NCBI RefSeq assembly: GCF_025833875.1
Contig: NZ_JAOYOD010000001.1
Span: 434,001-498,000, forward strand
Direction: 5' to 3'
DNA length: 64,000 nt
Source: Reichenbachiella ulvae
Lineage (GTDB): Bacteria > Bacteroidota > Bacteroidia > Cytophagales > Cyclobacteriaceae
Shown: in pieces, positions 18,154 to 27,658 of the stretch
Layout of the letters: each line of letters opens with the position of its first letter
Position numbering within the stretch: position 1 is the first letter of the stretch
Notes under the pieces: model-generated
What the model saw: the letters and a program-made list of their open reading frames with translations, nothing else
Databases searched by the model: none
What the model was told of the DNA's origin: nothing
Program-made: the position numbers and the translations under genes

Positions 18154-21100
18154 ATGAAAAACCGCCTGAATCCGTCATTTGTCTGGATGCTGATGGTTTT
18201 CCTTTGGCTTTTCGGCTATGAATCAAATGCTCAGGTTCAGAACTATTCGGAATACAATTGGCTTTTTGGGAATTCCAATGGAATGATCACCTTCAATAAG
18301 TCAGACGCACGGGCTCAGTTGGATGATTTTATGACCACTCCTTTTGGAATCGGAGGGGGAGCAGTCATTTCGGATCCAGTGACAGGAGATCTTTTGTTCT
18401 ATACTGATGGCGAAAGAATCTATGATGCCAATCACGCTACGCTACCAGGTAATCCACTACTCAACGGTAATCCCTCGATCAATCGATCTGCAGTTGTTTT
18501 TCCATTGCCATACTCTACTGGACAGTATTATATTTTTACCAATTCGGGAAGTGCAGGGGTCAATGAGATTCAATATAGTATTGTAGATCGCACTTTGCCC
18601 GGAAATGCGGCAGGTGGAGAACCAGCTTTGGGAGATATTGTCAGTACTAACACCAGTACGGGTCTGACCGATCCCGCGGAGGGTATGATTATGATCCGGC
18701 AGAATATTGATAACTACTGGTTGATCACGCAGGATCGAAATACCTATGATTATCGCGTTACAGCTATTAGTAGTACTACAGGGGTTGGAGCGACTACCAA
18801 TTTCAATTTTGATACAGCTACTGATCCGGCATACGAAACTGCCAGTTTTGCCTATGATGCAGTCAATGGACGAATAGCTGTGGCTCCTCGAGATCCAAAC
18901 AGAAATATTTATATCCTTGATTTTGATGTAGCGACGGGTGTTTTGGCTTTTAATAGAAGCATCCTGAATACTGGAAATGCAGATGCAGCAGGGGAGTCTA
19001 TCTACGATGTAGAGTGGTCTGCCTCAGGAAATCAGTTGTATTTTACTCGATTTGGAGATGCAGGAGAGTTTGGGGATTTGTATCAATTTGATTTCAATGA
19101 TCCGGTCGCTACGGTTAATTCCATTCTCTTTCAACCTGTATTTAGAAGCTACGGAATCCAAAGAGGACCAGATCAGAATATTTATCACTTGTATCAACAG
19201 TCTAGTGGGGATGCTTTTGAGATCGGTGTGATTACAGAGGCTGATAGTACCTATCATGAAGATAGTTTGGCCTTCAATGTAGGTTATGATAGCCTGGCCT
19301 TTACACCAAGCAATATAAATGGTCGTCAATTCCCAGCCTTTGCTGGTGAGCATTTCGAAGAGTTTGATTCAGTAGGCTTTGTCTATTATGATACTTGTAC
19401 GACTCAAAAGACCAAGTTTATGTCTGTGGTTGAGCCGACTCCCGAAAGTTATGTTTGGGACATGGGCGGAGATACGACGCTGACAGGTCCATCACCAGTA
19501 CATGTATTTAGCGGAGCAGGGACCTATCCCGTTACCCTCACCGTGACCCTCAATGGGGTTGAAGAAACCTATACGCAAAATGTTACTATTAACGAATTGG
19601 ACCTGATCATTGATCTAGGGATGGATACGGTAAGATGTCCTGGAGAGGTGTTTACCTACGATGCAGGAGATGGGGCACTGAGCTACGCCTGGAATACGGG
19701 TGAAACAACCCAAACCATAGAGGTAGATACGACGGGCACTTTTTCTGTGGCTATCGAGACTCCAGCTGGCTGTATGAATTACGGCTATGTTCAGGTGGTA
19801 ACCTACGAGGATCAGTCTCAGTTCAGAAACCAATGGTACTTTGGTGAGCAGGCAGGTATTGATTTTAATGACCCTGCAGGTACGGTGGCCATCACCGACG
19901 ACAACCAGATCAATTCCCCACAGGCGGCTTCTTCGGTGTCTGATCTCAATGGGGATTTGTTGTTTTATACAGATGGAGAGACGGTTTGGAATCGGGAACA
20001 TAATGTGATGCCCAATGGAACCAATATTGGCGGGGACAACACCTCCATGCAAGGAGCCATGATAGTACCACTGCCGCAGGATACGACGACCTATTATATT
20101 TTTACTACTGATCCTGTCTATGGAGACAATACCTTCAATATGAGGTATTCGGTGGTGGATATGAAACTGGACTTGATGCGGGGTGCTGTAGTGCAAAAGA
20201 ATTTACCTTTCTATACCAATAGCTCTGAGCGAATGACCGCTTTAGGAGTTGGCCAGGGTTTTACTTATCTGATTACCCACGAGTATGGAAACAACCAGTT
20301 CAAATCCTATCCAATCTCTGTGTCGGGTATTGGTGAGCCCCTGACCTCTGCTGCGGGTAGCGTACTCCGGTGGGATGAGGAAAAAATGGGAACGGCGGAG
20401 CTTCAAATTGCTCAGGCGGGTCAGTATATCGCCATGGCCATTCAGGAGACCACCGAAAATTACGTCGAGCTTTTTGAAATCGATAGTTTGACTGGGGGTA
20501 TTTCTCAGGTTGCTAAGATCAATATTCAAGAACCTGCTCCTGCACTGGTTTATGGAGTCGAGTTTTCTGCCGGAGCTGAAAAATTATATATCAGTACGAA
20601 TTCTAATGGATCCAAATTGCTTCAGTACGATTTGGATAGTATTCAGGCACCAACTGCGGAAGCAGATATTGAAGCGACGAAATTTGAATTAGGTTCTAGT
20701 GCCAGCTTACAATATGGCGCTTTACAGACTGGTGCGGACGGAATCATCTACATGGCTGTCGATGGACAAGGTACACTTGCTACAATCAATAATCCATCTG
20801 GAGACGATGCATCGGCAGGTTTTGTGGAGGATGGTTTTGATTTGGCAGGCAGAACCAGCCGTTTAGGACTTCCCAATTTTGCCCAGTCAGTTCCATTGCC
20901 TTTGATGAATCCCGGAGCAGTTATTACCAATGCTTGTTTGGGTCAGGAGGCTGAATTTGATGGTTCAGGAACCTCTATCATTGATACCTATCTCTGGACC
21001 TTTGATGATGGAACATTTGCTGATGTAGAAGACACTACCCACGTTTATAACCTGCCAGGCACCTACAATACGTCATTGAGAATTATGAATCGATGTGGTT

Positions 21101-23364
21101 TGGATACGACCTTTTTACAGCCGGTCGATGTTTACGCAATTCCAACCGCACCTACTGTATTGGATGCAGTGACACTATGTAATGGTCCTGTGACCTTGGA
21201 GGCCTGGCCTACGGACACCGCAGCTTTTAGCTATACATGGTCAACAGGGGATACTACGAGACAAATTACCGTTTCACAAGCTAGCCTGATCAGTGTGTTT
21301 ATCACCGATACGACCGGTTGTCAATCTGAGCCTAGAGAATCATTTGTGGATGACACCAGCCCAATTGTCAATTTGGGGCCTGATCAGTTTATCTGCCAGG
21401 ATGTGCCTTTCGGTCCTTTGGATGCCCAGAATCCCGGGTCGCAGTTTACATGGACCCTAGATGGTACCGATACAGGAAATAATCTGGCTCAGCAGACGGT
21501 GGATACCTCTGTGCCGGGTACCTATGTGTATGAGGTGGAAGTAGTGGATATTTTCGACTGTCGAACAGTGGATGAAATTGAATTGACCGTTCAAAACTTC
21601 CCGAACTATACCTTTACCACAACACCAACTACTGGCTGTGGAGCTACGGATGGAGCCATCAATATTGACATTACCGATGCGGGTAGCTTTACCTATGCAC
21701 TAGCAGGCCCAGTGAGTCTGTTGACTACACCTATTACCGGACCTTCAGGCGATACGCAGTTGTCGAACGCTTTGAGCGGTGGTGCTTATGTGATCAATGT
21801 GACCAATACAGTTACTGGCTGTGCTAATAACCAGCAGGCTAATGTGATTGATGGAGGAACTTTTACTTTGGATGTAGTTCCTGTTCCGGGTTGTCCTGGA
21901 GATGGAGAGCTGCAGGTGACGGTCAATGCGCCGATTTCGACTGCAGTAGATTATGATTTGCTGGATCAGGTAGGTAATGTGATTTTCTCCTCTACTGCTA
22001 CTTTGGACGCTTCCAATCAGTTTAGTATTACGAGTCTCGATTCAGGAACTTATAATCTCGTCGTTCAGGGAATGGATGCCTTGGGTAATGTGTGTACGGG
22101 AGCATTAAATGATATTGTTCTAAGTGGAAACGATTTAGCGGACTTTACGGTAGCGCCACAGTTTATTTGTGGAGATGAAGGTCAGATCGGAATACTTCCA
22201 ATCACTGTCAATGCGGCTGATCCGATACTTTATACCTGGTCTGGTTCGGATATCATTGGTTCAGCGCAAGGAGATTCTATCGTAGTAGGTTCTGGTGGTA
22301 CCTATACGGTGACCTCTTCGGGCACAGGTTACTGCGACTATACGCAGACCGTGAGAGTTACCCAAAATGCACTCCCACAAATAGCCATTGATGTACAAGG
22401 GAATGAATGCGACGGTAGTTTGACGTTGGTTGCTGATGTGACCAATCCTCTGGTAGGCAATGCCGCTTACCGATGGGACAATGGAAACCTCACCGCACAA
22501 AGGGCGGTGGTCAGCTCTGGAACTTATGAATTGTCTGTATTAGATCAGGGCTCAGGGTGTGTCAATACCGTTTCGACGGATGTGCAAGTCTTTGATGAGC
22601 TGACAGTATTCATTGCTTCTGATCCGAATTGTGAAGAAAATGGTGCAGTGAGTTTAAGTGCATTTGCCAATATCACAGAGGATGTGACTTTTACCTGGAC
22701 AGATTTGAATGGTGATGTGATCACCACATCTGGCGCTGAAATAGATATTACCGAAAGCGGAAATTACTCTGTCAATGTGGCTTCTGATCTGAGCTCCTGT
22801 CAGGCTGATGCCAGTATTGACATTGCAGTGATTCCGATCGATGAAGATCAATTGATTTTGCCTCAGAATGAGTCTTTCTGTAGTCAGGATCCAGACCCAA
22901 CTAATAGTCAGGTGGATTTGGATGCAGGCTTTTTTACTTCCTATTCATGGAATATCGTGAATGATACGGAGGTATTGGGAACGGATCGAATCTACACCGC
23001 TACCACTCCTGGTGTCTATGAGGTGACTTTGGGCAATGGTTTTACCTGTATCACGGATATTGTTGAGGTTTTTGACAATTGTGCACCGATTATCAATGCG
23101 CCGAATGCTTTTGCACCCAATGGAGTCAACAATACTTTCTTTGTATATCCGAACGACTATGTGACTAATTTCGAAATTAAGATTTATTCTCGATGGGGAG
23201 AATTGGTTTATTATTCTACAGATTTGGAGTTCAGGTGGGATGGATACTATAGAGGTCAATTACTGCCTCAAGGGACATTTGCTTATGTCATGACTTTCGA
23301 AAGTTCCCTTCAGCCGGAGAGAGGAAGAATTCAACAAAGAGGTGGAGTTCTTTTGCTACGTTAA
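18154..23364 (+). CDS. Giant exported protein with PKD/Ig-like modules and gliding-motility-type C-terminal domain
   Basis: The start is taken at ATG 18154 rather than a TTG 18 bp upstream. The protein has about 1736 residues and a signal peptide (to YESNAQ). Two long propeller-like segments begin with near-identical openings (WLFGNSNG... and WYFGEQAG..., each followed by LLFYTDGE), so they look like an internal duplication. PKD domains occur near residues 425-485 and 930-985 (SPVHVFSGAGTYPVTLTV; TTHVYNLPGTYNTSLRI). Many Ig-like repeats follow. The C terminus (APNAFAPNGVN to PQGTFAYVMTF) is the gliding-associated CTD used as a type IX secretion signal. It is probably cell-surface displayed and dependent on the divergent PorP/SprF. 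Confidence 0.93.
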   Translation: MKNRLNPSFVWMLMVFLWLFGYESNAQVQNYSEYNWLFGNSNGMITFNKSDARAQLDDFMTTPFGIGGGAVISDPVTGDLLFYTDGERIYDANHATLPGNPLLNGNPSINRSAVVFPLPYSTGQYYIFTNSGSAGVNEIQYSIVDRTLPGNAAGGEPALGDIVSTNTSTGLTDPAEGMIMIRQNIDNYWLITQDRNTYDYRVTAISSTTGVGATTNFNFDTATDPAYETASFAYDAVNGRIAVAPRDPNRNIYILDFDVATGVLAFNRSILNTGNADAAGESIYDVEWSASGNQLYFTRFGDAGEFGDLYQFDFNDPVATVNSILFQPVFRSYGIQRGPDQNIYHLYQQSSGDAFEIGVITEADSTYHEDSLAFNVGYDSLAFTPSNINGRQFPAFAGEHFEEFDSVGFVYYDTCTTQKTKFMSVVEPTPESYVWDMGGDTTLTGPSPVHVFSGAGTYPVTLTVTLNGVEETYTQNVTINELDLIIDLGMDTVRCPGEVFTYDAGDGALSYAWNTGETTQTIEVDTTGTFSVAIETPAGCMNYGYVQVVTYEDQSQFRNQWYFGEQAGIDFNDPAGTVAITDDNQINSPQAASSVSDLNGDLLFYTDGETVWNREHNVMPNGTNIGGDNTSMQGAMIVPLPQDTTTYYIFTTDPVYGDNTFNMRYSVVDMKLDLMRGAVVQKNLPFYTNSSERMTALGVGQGFTYLITHEYGNNQFKSYPISVSGIGEPLTSAAGSVLRWDEEKMGTAELQIAQAGQYIAMAIQETTENYVELFEIDSLTGGISQVAKINIQEPAPALVYGVEFSAGAEKLYISTNSNGSKLLQYDLDSIQAPTAEADIEATKFELGSSASLQYGALQTGADGIIYMAVDGQGTLATINNPSGDDASAGFVEDGFDLAGRTSRLGLPNFAQSVPLPLMNPGAVITNACLGQEAEFDGSGTSIIDTYLWTFDDGTFADVEDTTHVYNLPGTYNTSLRIMNRCGLDTTFLQPVDVYAIPTAPTVLDAVTLCNGPVTLEAWPTDTAAFSYTWSTGDTTRQITVSQASLISVFITDTTGCQSEPRESFVDDTSPIVNLGPDQFICQDVPFGPLDAQNPGSQFTWTLDGTDTGNNLAQQTVDTSVPGTYVYEVEVVDIFDCRTVDEIELTVQNFPNYTFTTTPTTGCGATDGAINIDITDAGSFTYALAGPVSLLTTPITGPSGDTQLSNALSGGAYVINVTNTVTGCANNQQANVIDGGTFTLDVVPVPGCPGDGELQVTVNAPISTAVDYDLLDQVGNVIFSSTATLDASNQFSITSLDSGTYNLVVQGMDALGNVCTGALNDIVLSGNDLADFTVAPQFICGDEGQIGILPITVNAADPILYTWSGSDIIGSAQGDSIVVGSGGTYTVTSSGTGYCDYTQTVRVTQNALPQIAIDVQGNECDGSLTLVADVTNPLVGNAAYRWDNGNLTAQRAVVSSGTYELSVLDQGSGCVNTVSTDVQVFDELTVFIASDPNCEENGAVSLSAFANITEDVTFTWTDLNGDVITTSGAEIDITESGNYSVNVASDLSSCQADASIDIAVIPIDEDQLILPQNESFCSQDPDPTNSQVDLDAGFFTSYSWNIVNDTEVLGTDRIYTATTPGVYEVTLGNGFTCITDIVEVFDNCAPIINAPNAFAPNGVNNTFFVYPNDYVTNFEIKIYSRWGELVYYSTDLEFRWDGYYRGQLLPQGTFAYVMTFESSLQPERGRIQQRGGVLLLR

Positions 23365-23438
23365 TCTCCTATTTTTCAGTTTTTTATAATTTTGGCACGG
23401 AAATGGAAATAACAGTCCTGAAACAACTTAAAGTTTAC

Positions 23439-23807
23439 ATGGAAAAGTATTTTTCAAAGACTGTATTGTGGATTTTTGTTTTGATGTTATCGGCTTCTTT
23501 TCAGCCTGCTGAATTGAAATTCTTGCCGACCAAACTAAAAATCACAGTGTTAAATGAGTTAGGGAACCCAGTTCCAGGAACTGCGGTGACCTTGTTTTCT
23601 ACCAAAGAAGATTATCGAGCAGAGACCAACCGTGTGGTACCAACAGATACCACCGATGCAGAGGGTAAGGTTACTTTCAAGGGCTTAGATCCTAAGCCTT
23701 ATTATGTGCATGCCATCAAAGAGGATAAAAGTAACATAGGGGCGGGTGTATTGACTTCACCGCTTCAGGAAGGAAGAATCAATAAAGTAAATACGATCAT
23801 TGAATAG
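23439..23807 (+). CDS. Small exported protein with carboxypeptidase-regulatory-like Ig fold
   Basis: The start at ATG 23439 gives a compact signal peptide (MEKYFSKTVLWIFVLML); an ATG at 23403 would add 12 residues. The mature part, ITVLNELGNPVPGTAVTLF followed by TDAEGKVTFKGLDPKPYYVHA, has the pattern of a single transthyretin/CarboxypepD_reg-like beta-sandwich. The function is unknown. The end overlaps the Nudix gene by 8 bp. It lies 74 bp after the giant T9SS protein. Confidence 0.75.
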   Translation: MEKYFSKTVLWIFVLMLSASFQPAELKFLPTKLKITVLNELGNPVPGTAVTLFSTKEDYRAETNRVVPTDTTDAEGKVTFKGLDPKPYYVHAIKEDKSNIGAGVLTSPLQEGRINKVNTIIE

Positions 23808-24336
23808 AGCAGAGTTAATATCACAGATTGAGAATTATCAATCCGAACATGCGGAAGAAATGGAAATGAAAGGGAGGTTTTTGGACCTCCTTTTGATTGA
23901 AAACTGTTTTGAACGTAGTTTGGCGATTGGGCATATCACGGCTTCTGCCTGGGTAGTAAACCCTGCTGGCGATGAGGTGCTTTTGCTGCACCATCGAAAA
24001 CTGGATCGATGGCTCCAGCCGGGTGGGCATGCCGATGGCGATGAGGATGTGATTCGTGTGGCACAAAAGGAACTGGAAGAAGAAACCGGTCTGGAGGATG
24101 TGATTCTCCTGCAAGAAGGGATATTTGATCTCGATATTCATAGCATCCCAGCTCGCAAATCCGATCCAGAACACGAGCATTTTGATATTCGATTCGCGTT
24201 TGTAGCCAAATACCCCGATCGTATCAAAAAAAACGAGGAGTCACACGACCTGGCCTGGATTCCTTTGGACCAATTGGAATCTTACGTCGGAGGAGAGAGA
24301 TCTATCTTGCGCATGCGGGACAAAATGTTTGCCTAA
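23800..24336 (+). CDS. Nudix hydrolase
   Basis: The 178-residue protein has a Nudix box at about residues 75-97 (GGHADGDEDVIRVAQKELEE): Gly, Glu and the EExG core are present, with Lys in place of the usual Arg. It hydrolyses a nucleoside diphosphate linked to some group X; the substrate is not readable. The start is probably the TTG at 23800, since the N-terminal MNRAELISQIENY matches the family's usual opening and no earlier ATG fits. It overlaps the preceding gene by 8 bp, implying coupling. Confidence 0.9.
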   Translation: MNRAELISQIENYQSEHAEEMEMKGRFLDLLLIENCFERSLAIGHITASAWVVNPAGDEVLLLHHRKLDRWLQPGGHADGDEDVIRVAQKELEEETGLEDVILLQEGIFDLDIHSIPARKSDPEHEHFDIRFAFVAKYPDRIKKNEESHDLAWIPLDQLESYVGGERSILRMRDKMFA

Positions 24337-24410
24337 GCAAAGTCCTTTTTTCCTGCATTGGGATTGAAATACCTACCATTTAGCGAAATTAATTTGAGAC
24401 CTGTTCCTGG

Positions 24411-24474
24411 GGTTTTACTTTGATTGTGAATAGTAGAATTCGGAGAATTCTACCTCACATCAATCGTAAAAACC
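24411..24474. repeat. Long imperfect palindrome in the leader of the CBM9-like gene
   Basis: The arms GGTTTTAC...GATTG.TGA...TAGAATTC pair with GAATTCTA...TCACA.CAATC...GTAAAAACC around a gga loop. The element ends 3 bp before the ATG at 24478. RNA made through it would fold into a long hairpin directly against the start codon. It could be a regulatory structure or a small mobile repeat. Confidence 0.6.
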
Positions 24475-24477
24475 AGT

Positions 24478-25545
24478 ATGTTTAAGTTTTCGCAAATCCT
24501 CAGTGTATTATTTCTGTTCACCATTTGGTCCATCCAGGCCCAACACCCCCATCCCCAACATTACCTTGCTCTAAGTGCTAATGAAACCATCAATATAGAC
24601 GGATCGATTGATGAACCTGATTGGCAAAGAGTCGAATGGAGTGCTGATTTTGTGGATATAGAAGGGGAAGCAAAACCAGCTCCGCTCTATAGAACCCGAA
24701 TGAAAATGCTATGGGATGAAGATTACCTCTACATAGCTGCGGAGATGGAGGAACCTCATCTTTGGGCAACCTATGATCAAAAGGACATGATCATTTTTCA
24801 TGAAAATGATTTTGAGGTATTTATCGATCCTGATGGAGATACCCATCAATACTACGAACTGGAGGTCAATGCATTGGGGACAGATTGGGATCTGATGCTG
24901 GTCAAACCTTACAGAGATGGCGGCCCTGCTGTCGATGCATGGGATATTCAAGGTCTGAAAAAAGGGATCGTTCTAAATGGAACACTCAATGATCCAGGCG
25001 ATACGGATGAAGGGTGGACTCTGGAGTTGGCACTGCCGTGGGCGGTGCTAGAGGAGGCTGCCATCGATGGTCAAAGACCTGCCGTTGGCGATCACTGGCG
25101 AATCAACTTCTCTCGCGTCAATTGGCGTACCGAAGCAGTGAATGGGGAATACCAGAAACAGGTTAATCCTCAAACTGGAAAGCCATATCCTGAATACAAC
25201 TGGGTATGGTCTCCTCAGGGAGTCATCGCCATGCATCAGCCTGAGACCTGGGGCTATGTCAGTTTTGTGAATCAAAAGGAAGAAGCAAGCGTGCCCAAAG
25301 ATTTTGAGATCCTAATGGAACTACGCGCCATCTATCAAGCGCAGAAAAACTACTACCAACAGAAAGGCCGATACAGTGATGATTTGAATCAACTCGGCCT
25401 AACCCAAACGTATCAATCAATTTCAATTTCTTTCACTCCGTCCAGCTTTGAAGCCATCATTGACGATCCTGCCTTAGGGACCTGGCATATCAACAGTGAG
25501 GGACGGACCTGGAAGTCAACTCAAAAAGAAGCGAAGAATGGATAA
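24478..25545 (+). CDS. Exported CBM9-like carbohydrate-binding domain protein
   Basis: The 355-residue protein has a signal peptide ending SIQAQ. A CBM9-like beta-sandwich covers about residues 35-260, with the family features IDGSIDEPDWQ, MLWDEDYLYIAAEMEEP, FEVFIDPDGD and the WRINFSRV segment. About 90 residues with a helical stretch follow. Such proteins accompany glycoside hydrolases; this one is followed by a GHL10-like gene overlapping by 8 bp, so the pair is likely translationally coupled. The bound sugar is unknown. A long leader palindrome precedes the start. Confidence 0.88.
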   Translation: MFKFSQILSVLFLFTIWSIQAQHPHPQHYLALSANETINIDGSIDEPDWQRVEWSADFVDIEGEAKPAPLYRTRMKMLWDEDYLYIAAEMEEPHLWATYDQKDMIIFHENDFEVFIDPDGDTHQYYELEVNALGTDWDLMLVKPYRDGGPAVDAWDIQGLKKGIVLNGTLNDPGDTDEGWTLELALPWAVLEEAAIDGQRPAVGDHWRINFSRVNWRTEAVNGEYQKQVNPQTGKPYPEYNWVWSPQGVIAMHQPETWGYVSFVNQKEEASVPKDFEILMELRAIYQAQKNYYQQKGRYSDDLNQLGLTQTYQSISISFTPSSFEAIIDDPALGTWHINSEGRTWKSTQKEAKNG

Positions 25546-26695
25546 AAGAAAGTTTATCAAGCAATTGGCGAAGGGTACAGTTGGATTGGCTAGTTCGTCC
25601 TGGCTGATCGAAGCGTGTATGCCTGCAAGTAAGCAAGTATCAGAATCACCGGTAGATGCAGATTTGAAAAACTGGTCGTGGGCGACTCCTAATCACGAGT
25701 GGAAACTAGATGATTGGAAAAAGAGACTCACACAAGCCAAAGAATCAGGGATAGACGCCATCCTGTTAGAAGTGTACAACGGAGATCATGCGTACTTCGA
25801 TACCGATCGTTTGGATGTAGAGGAAGATCTGCTTGGACAGGTGTTGCCGATATGTCAGGATTTGGGATTGGAATTTCATGCCTGGATGTGGACCATGCCT
25901 TGTAACAATAAGAAAATCGTAAGCGAGCATCCGGATTGGTATGCGGTCAATGGATTAGGTCAGTCTGCCGCGACTCATCCGGCCTATGTGGATTACTACA
26001 AGTTTTTAGATCCCTGTAATCCCGAAGCGCAGAATTTTATCAGAGAGAATGTCCATTCACTGGCTCAAATCAAGGAGATCGATGGGGTGCATCTGGACTA
26101 TGTTCGATTGCCTGATGTGATCCTGGCTGAAGCCTTGCAACCTAAGTACAACATCGTCCAGGACCGAGAGTATCCTGAGTATGATTACAGTTATTCTGAG
26201 ATTTGTAGACAAAGTTTCAAAGAGCAAACAGGAATTGATCCACTGACTGATCTGGAGGATCCTTCTGCCCATTCAGAGTGGAGACAGTTTCGTTATGACA
26301 GTGTTTCGAATCTTGTGAATGGGATTTTACTTCCAGAAGCGAAAAAGTTTGATAAGAAGGTCACAGCAGCCGTATTCCCTAACTGGAAGAATGTACGACA
26401 GGAGTGGCATACCTGGGATCTGGATGCGTTTCTGCCCATGCTTTATCACAATTTCTACAATAAAGACATTGATTTTGTCCGTCATCATGTGGAAGCCGCC
26501 CTCGGTAGAATGGAGAAAAAGAAGCCCGTTTATGGCGGTGTATTTGTTCCTTCCCTTAGTCCAGAAGAGTTGGCTAAGACCTATGAGCTCTCGATACAGG
26601 GAGGAGGTAAAGGGATTTCCACCTTTGCTTTGGGTAGCATGACGGATGATCACTTCGCTGCTCTGAAGAAGGTGGTGAAGGCTTCAAAATCGTAG
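25538..26695 (+). CDS. Family 10-like (GHL10/DUF187-type) glycosyl hydrolase, exported
   Basis: ATG 25538 (MDKRKFIKQLAKG) is chosen; upstream codons only overlap the previous gene. About 385 residues begin with a Tat/lipoprotein-like leader ending LIEACMP. The TIM-barrel features are AILLEVYNGDHAYF, GLEFHAWMWTMPCNN and HLDYVRLP (likely acid/base region). The C-terminal half contains VFPNWKNVRQEWHTWDLDAFLPMLY. The GHL10 family hydrolyses glycans, and the exact linkage is not known. It is coupled to the CBM9-like gene. A 21-bp repeat array begins 1 bp after its stop codon. Confidence 0.85.
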   Translation: MDKRKFIKQLAKGTVGLASSSWLIEACMPASKQVSESPVDADLKNWSWATPNHEWKLDDWKKRLTQAKESGIDAILLEVYNGDHAYFDTDRLDVEEDLLGQVLPICQDLGLEFHAWMWTMPCNNKKIVSEHPDWYAVNGLGQSAATHPAYVDYYKFLDPCNPEAQNFIRENVHSLAQIKEIDGVHLDYVRLPDVILAEALQPKYNIVQDREYPEYDYSYSEICRQSFKEQTGIDPLTDLEDPSAHSEWRQFRYDSVSNLVNGILLPEAKKFDKKVTAAVFPNWKNVRQEWHTWDLDAFLPMLYHNFYNKDIDFVRHHVEAALGRMEKKKPVYGGVFVPSLSPEELAKTYELSIQGGGKGISTFALGSMTDDHFAALKKVVKASKS

Positions 26696-26696
26696 T

Positions 26697-26927
26697 TGCA
26701 GACTGCAGAGTTCTCTGTGCATAGCTCCGAGCGCTTCGTGCAGACCTAGGAGATGTTTATGCAGACAATTGTGACGACTGTGCAAACGTTGGAGATGACT
26801 GAGCAGACTGTCGAGGGCTTTATGCAGACTGATGAGTGTTGTATGCAAAGGAATGAGCGCTTTGTGCAGAGGTCGGAGGGGACTATGCAAGGCTCCGAGA
26901 GGTATATGCAGATTGTTGACGGGGTCT
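26697..26927 (+). repeat. Array A: eleven degenerate 21-bp tandem repeats
   Basis: There are eleven consecutive 21-bp units with no spacers. In the phase starting TGCA, positions 3-4 are CA in all eleven units. Ten units begin TGCA and one begins AGCA. Position 12 is G in all, and GAG stands at 12-14 in nine. Positions 8-11 and 15-21 vary freely. All three plus-strand frames carry stops, so the array is not a coding repeat on that strand. It starts 1 bp after the GHL10-like stop, so it would lie in that operon's 3' UTR, upstream of the terminator at 27130. It is not a CRISPR: there is no long constant repeat and no spacer. Confidence 0.9.
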
Positions 26928-27007
26928 ATTCAGTGAACTGTGTCATTGTTAATTAATATCTAATGGGGCTATTCAGTGAACTGTGTCATTGTTAATTAAT
27001 ATCTAAT
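26921..27007. mobile_element. Two tandem copies of an IS256-family-like terminal sequence
   Basis: The segment GGGG(T)CTATTCAGTGAACTG... occurs at 26921-26964 and again at 26965-27007, identical over 39 bp. The second copy runs directly into the 3' end of the transposase remnant, so both are the transposase-distal end of the same insertion sequence. A tandem end suggests nested insertion or aberrant transposition. Confidence 0.7.
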
Positions 27008-27126
27008 CTATCTTGATAAATAATAGCTAATTGAGCGAAAGCCTCTTTCCAATTACCTATAGGCTTACTCCATTTTTCTGAGACCCTTTGTGTGACCAAA
27101 TATAGTAATTTCAAAAGGGCATTAAG
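26992..27126 (-). pseudogene. IS256/Mutator-family transposase, C-terminal remnant
   Basis: The minus strand reads ILNALLKLLYLVTQRVSEKW, then SKPIGNWKEAFAQLAIIYQD and RLDIN-stop. This is the diagnostic C-terminal end of IS256-family transposases (KLLYL ... KW..PI.NW...L.QLAI....RL). Everything upstream of roughly base 27126 is missing and is replaced by a terminator hairpin and an unrelated gene. The element is dead. Confidence 0.8.
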
Positions 27127-27129
27127 GAT

Positions 27130-27170
27130 AGAGTTGCGAATCGAACCGATATCGCAACTCTATTTTTTTT
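27130..27170 (+). terminator. Intrinsic terminator
   Basis: A perfect 10-bp stem, AGAGTTGCGA (27130-27139) with TCGCAACTCT (27152-27161), is followed by A and eight T residues. It is oriented to end transcripts from the GHL10-like operon after array A. Confidence 0.85.
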
Positions 27171-27603
27171 ATATCACTCTCTGTAGTGCAGCTCCCTGAT
27201 TTCTTTTTGATTCATCAGATCCAAAATATCCCCAGAACTGAGCTATCCCCCATAAAAGTTCGGGAATTAAGAAGAAGTAAATGACTGGAGTGGCCTGGTA
27301 CAGGAATAAATAGTACATCATGAGCGAGGCAAAGAACATTCGACAAATCGCATCATAGAGTCCCATGACAGCATGGGAGTGTCGGATCCTAATGACGGAC
27401 CAAATAATCACCAGAGACCCTAATAGGTTGGTGAAAATGAAGTGGAAGGGTTCGAATGTAGGGACATATCCTCCCAGGTTCATGGATTGGTCAATTTGAG
27501 CCATTAGTTCTACCGTCAACTTGGCGGTAAATGGAAGAGCGAATGGAGCGGTGACAATCAAATCGTACCACGCACTGGCTTTTACTAGTTGGATGTATTT
27601 CAT
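27169..27603 (-). CDS. Small polytopic membrane protein
   Basis: The start is placed at ATG 27603; the frame continues upstream into the Crp/Fnr gene region without a better start. The 144 residues hold about four hydrophobic helices (near 12-30, 55-75, 85-110 and 112-130). I recognise no family with certainty. It follows the Crp/Fnr regulator by 55 bp on the same strand. This arrangement, a CRP-like regulator with a small membrane protein, is common in Bacteroidota and suggests the protein is part of the regulator's unit. Confidence 0.65.
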   Translation of the reverse strand: MKYIQLVKASAWYDLIVTAPFALPFTAKLTVELMAQIDQSMNLGGYVPTFEPFHFIFTNLLGSLVIIWSVIRIRHSHAVMGLYDAICRMFFASLMMYYLFLYQATPVIYFFLIPELLWGIAQFWGYFGSDESKRNQGAALQRVI

Positions 27604-27658
27604 GATTCTTTTTTTTGACAAAAGAACCTGATGCAGGGAAGCTTTCCCTTGACAAATG

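Noticed and set aside
26684..26890. Minus-strand frame through array A with LHK heptads
   Set aside because: The heptad pattern is imposed by the 21-bp period. No start signal or promoter is seen, and it runs antisense into the end of the GHL10-like gene.
26697..26927. CRISPR array
   Set aside because: Units are contiguous and 21 bp with only short anchors; there is no constant repeat with unique spacers, and no cas gene is in the window.
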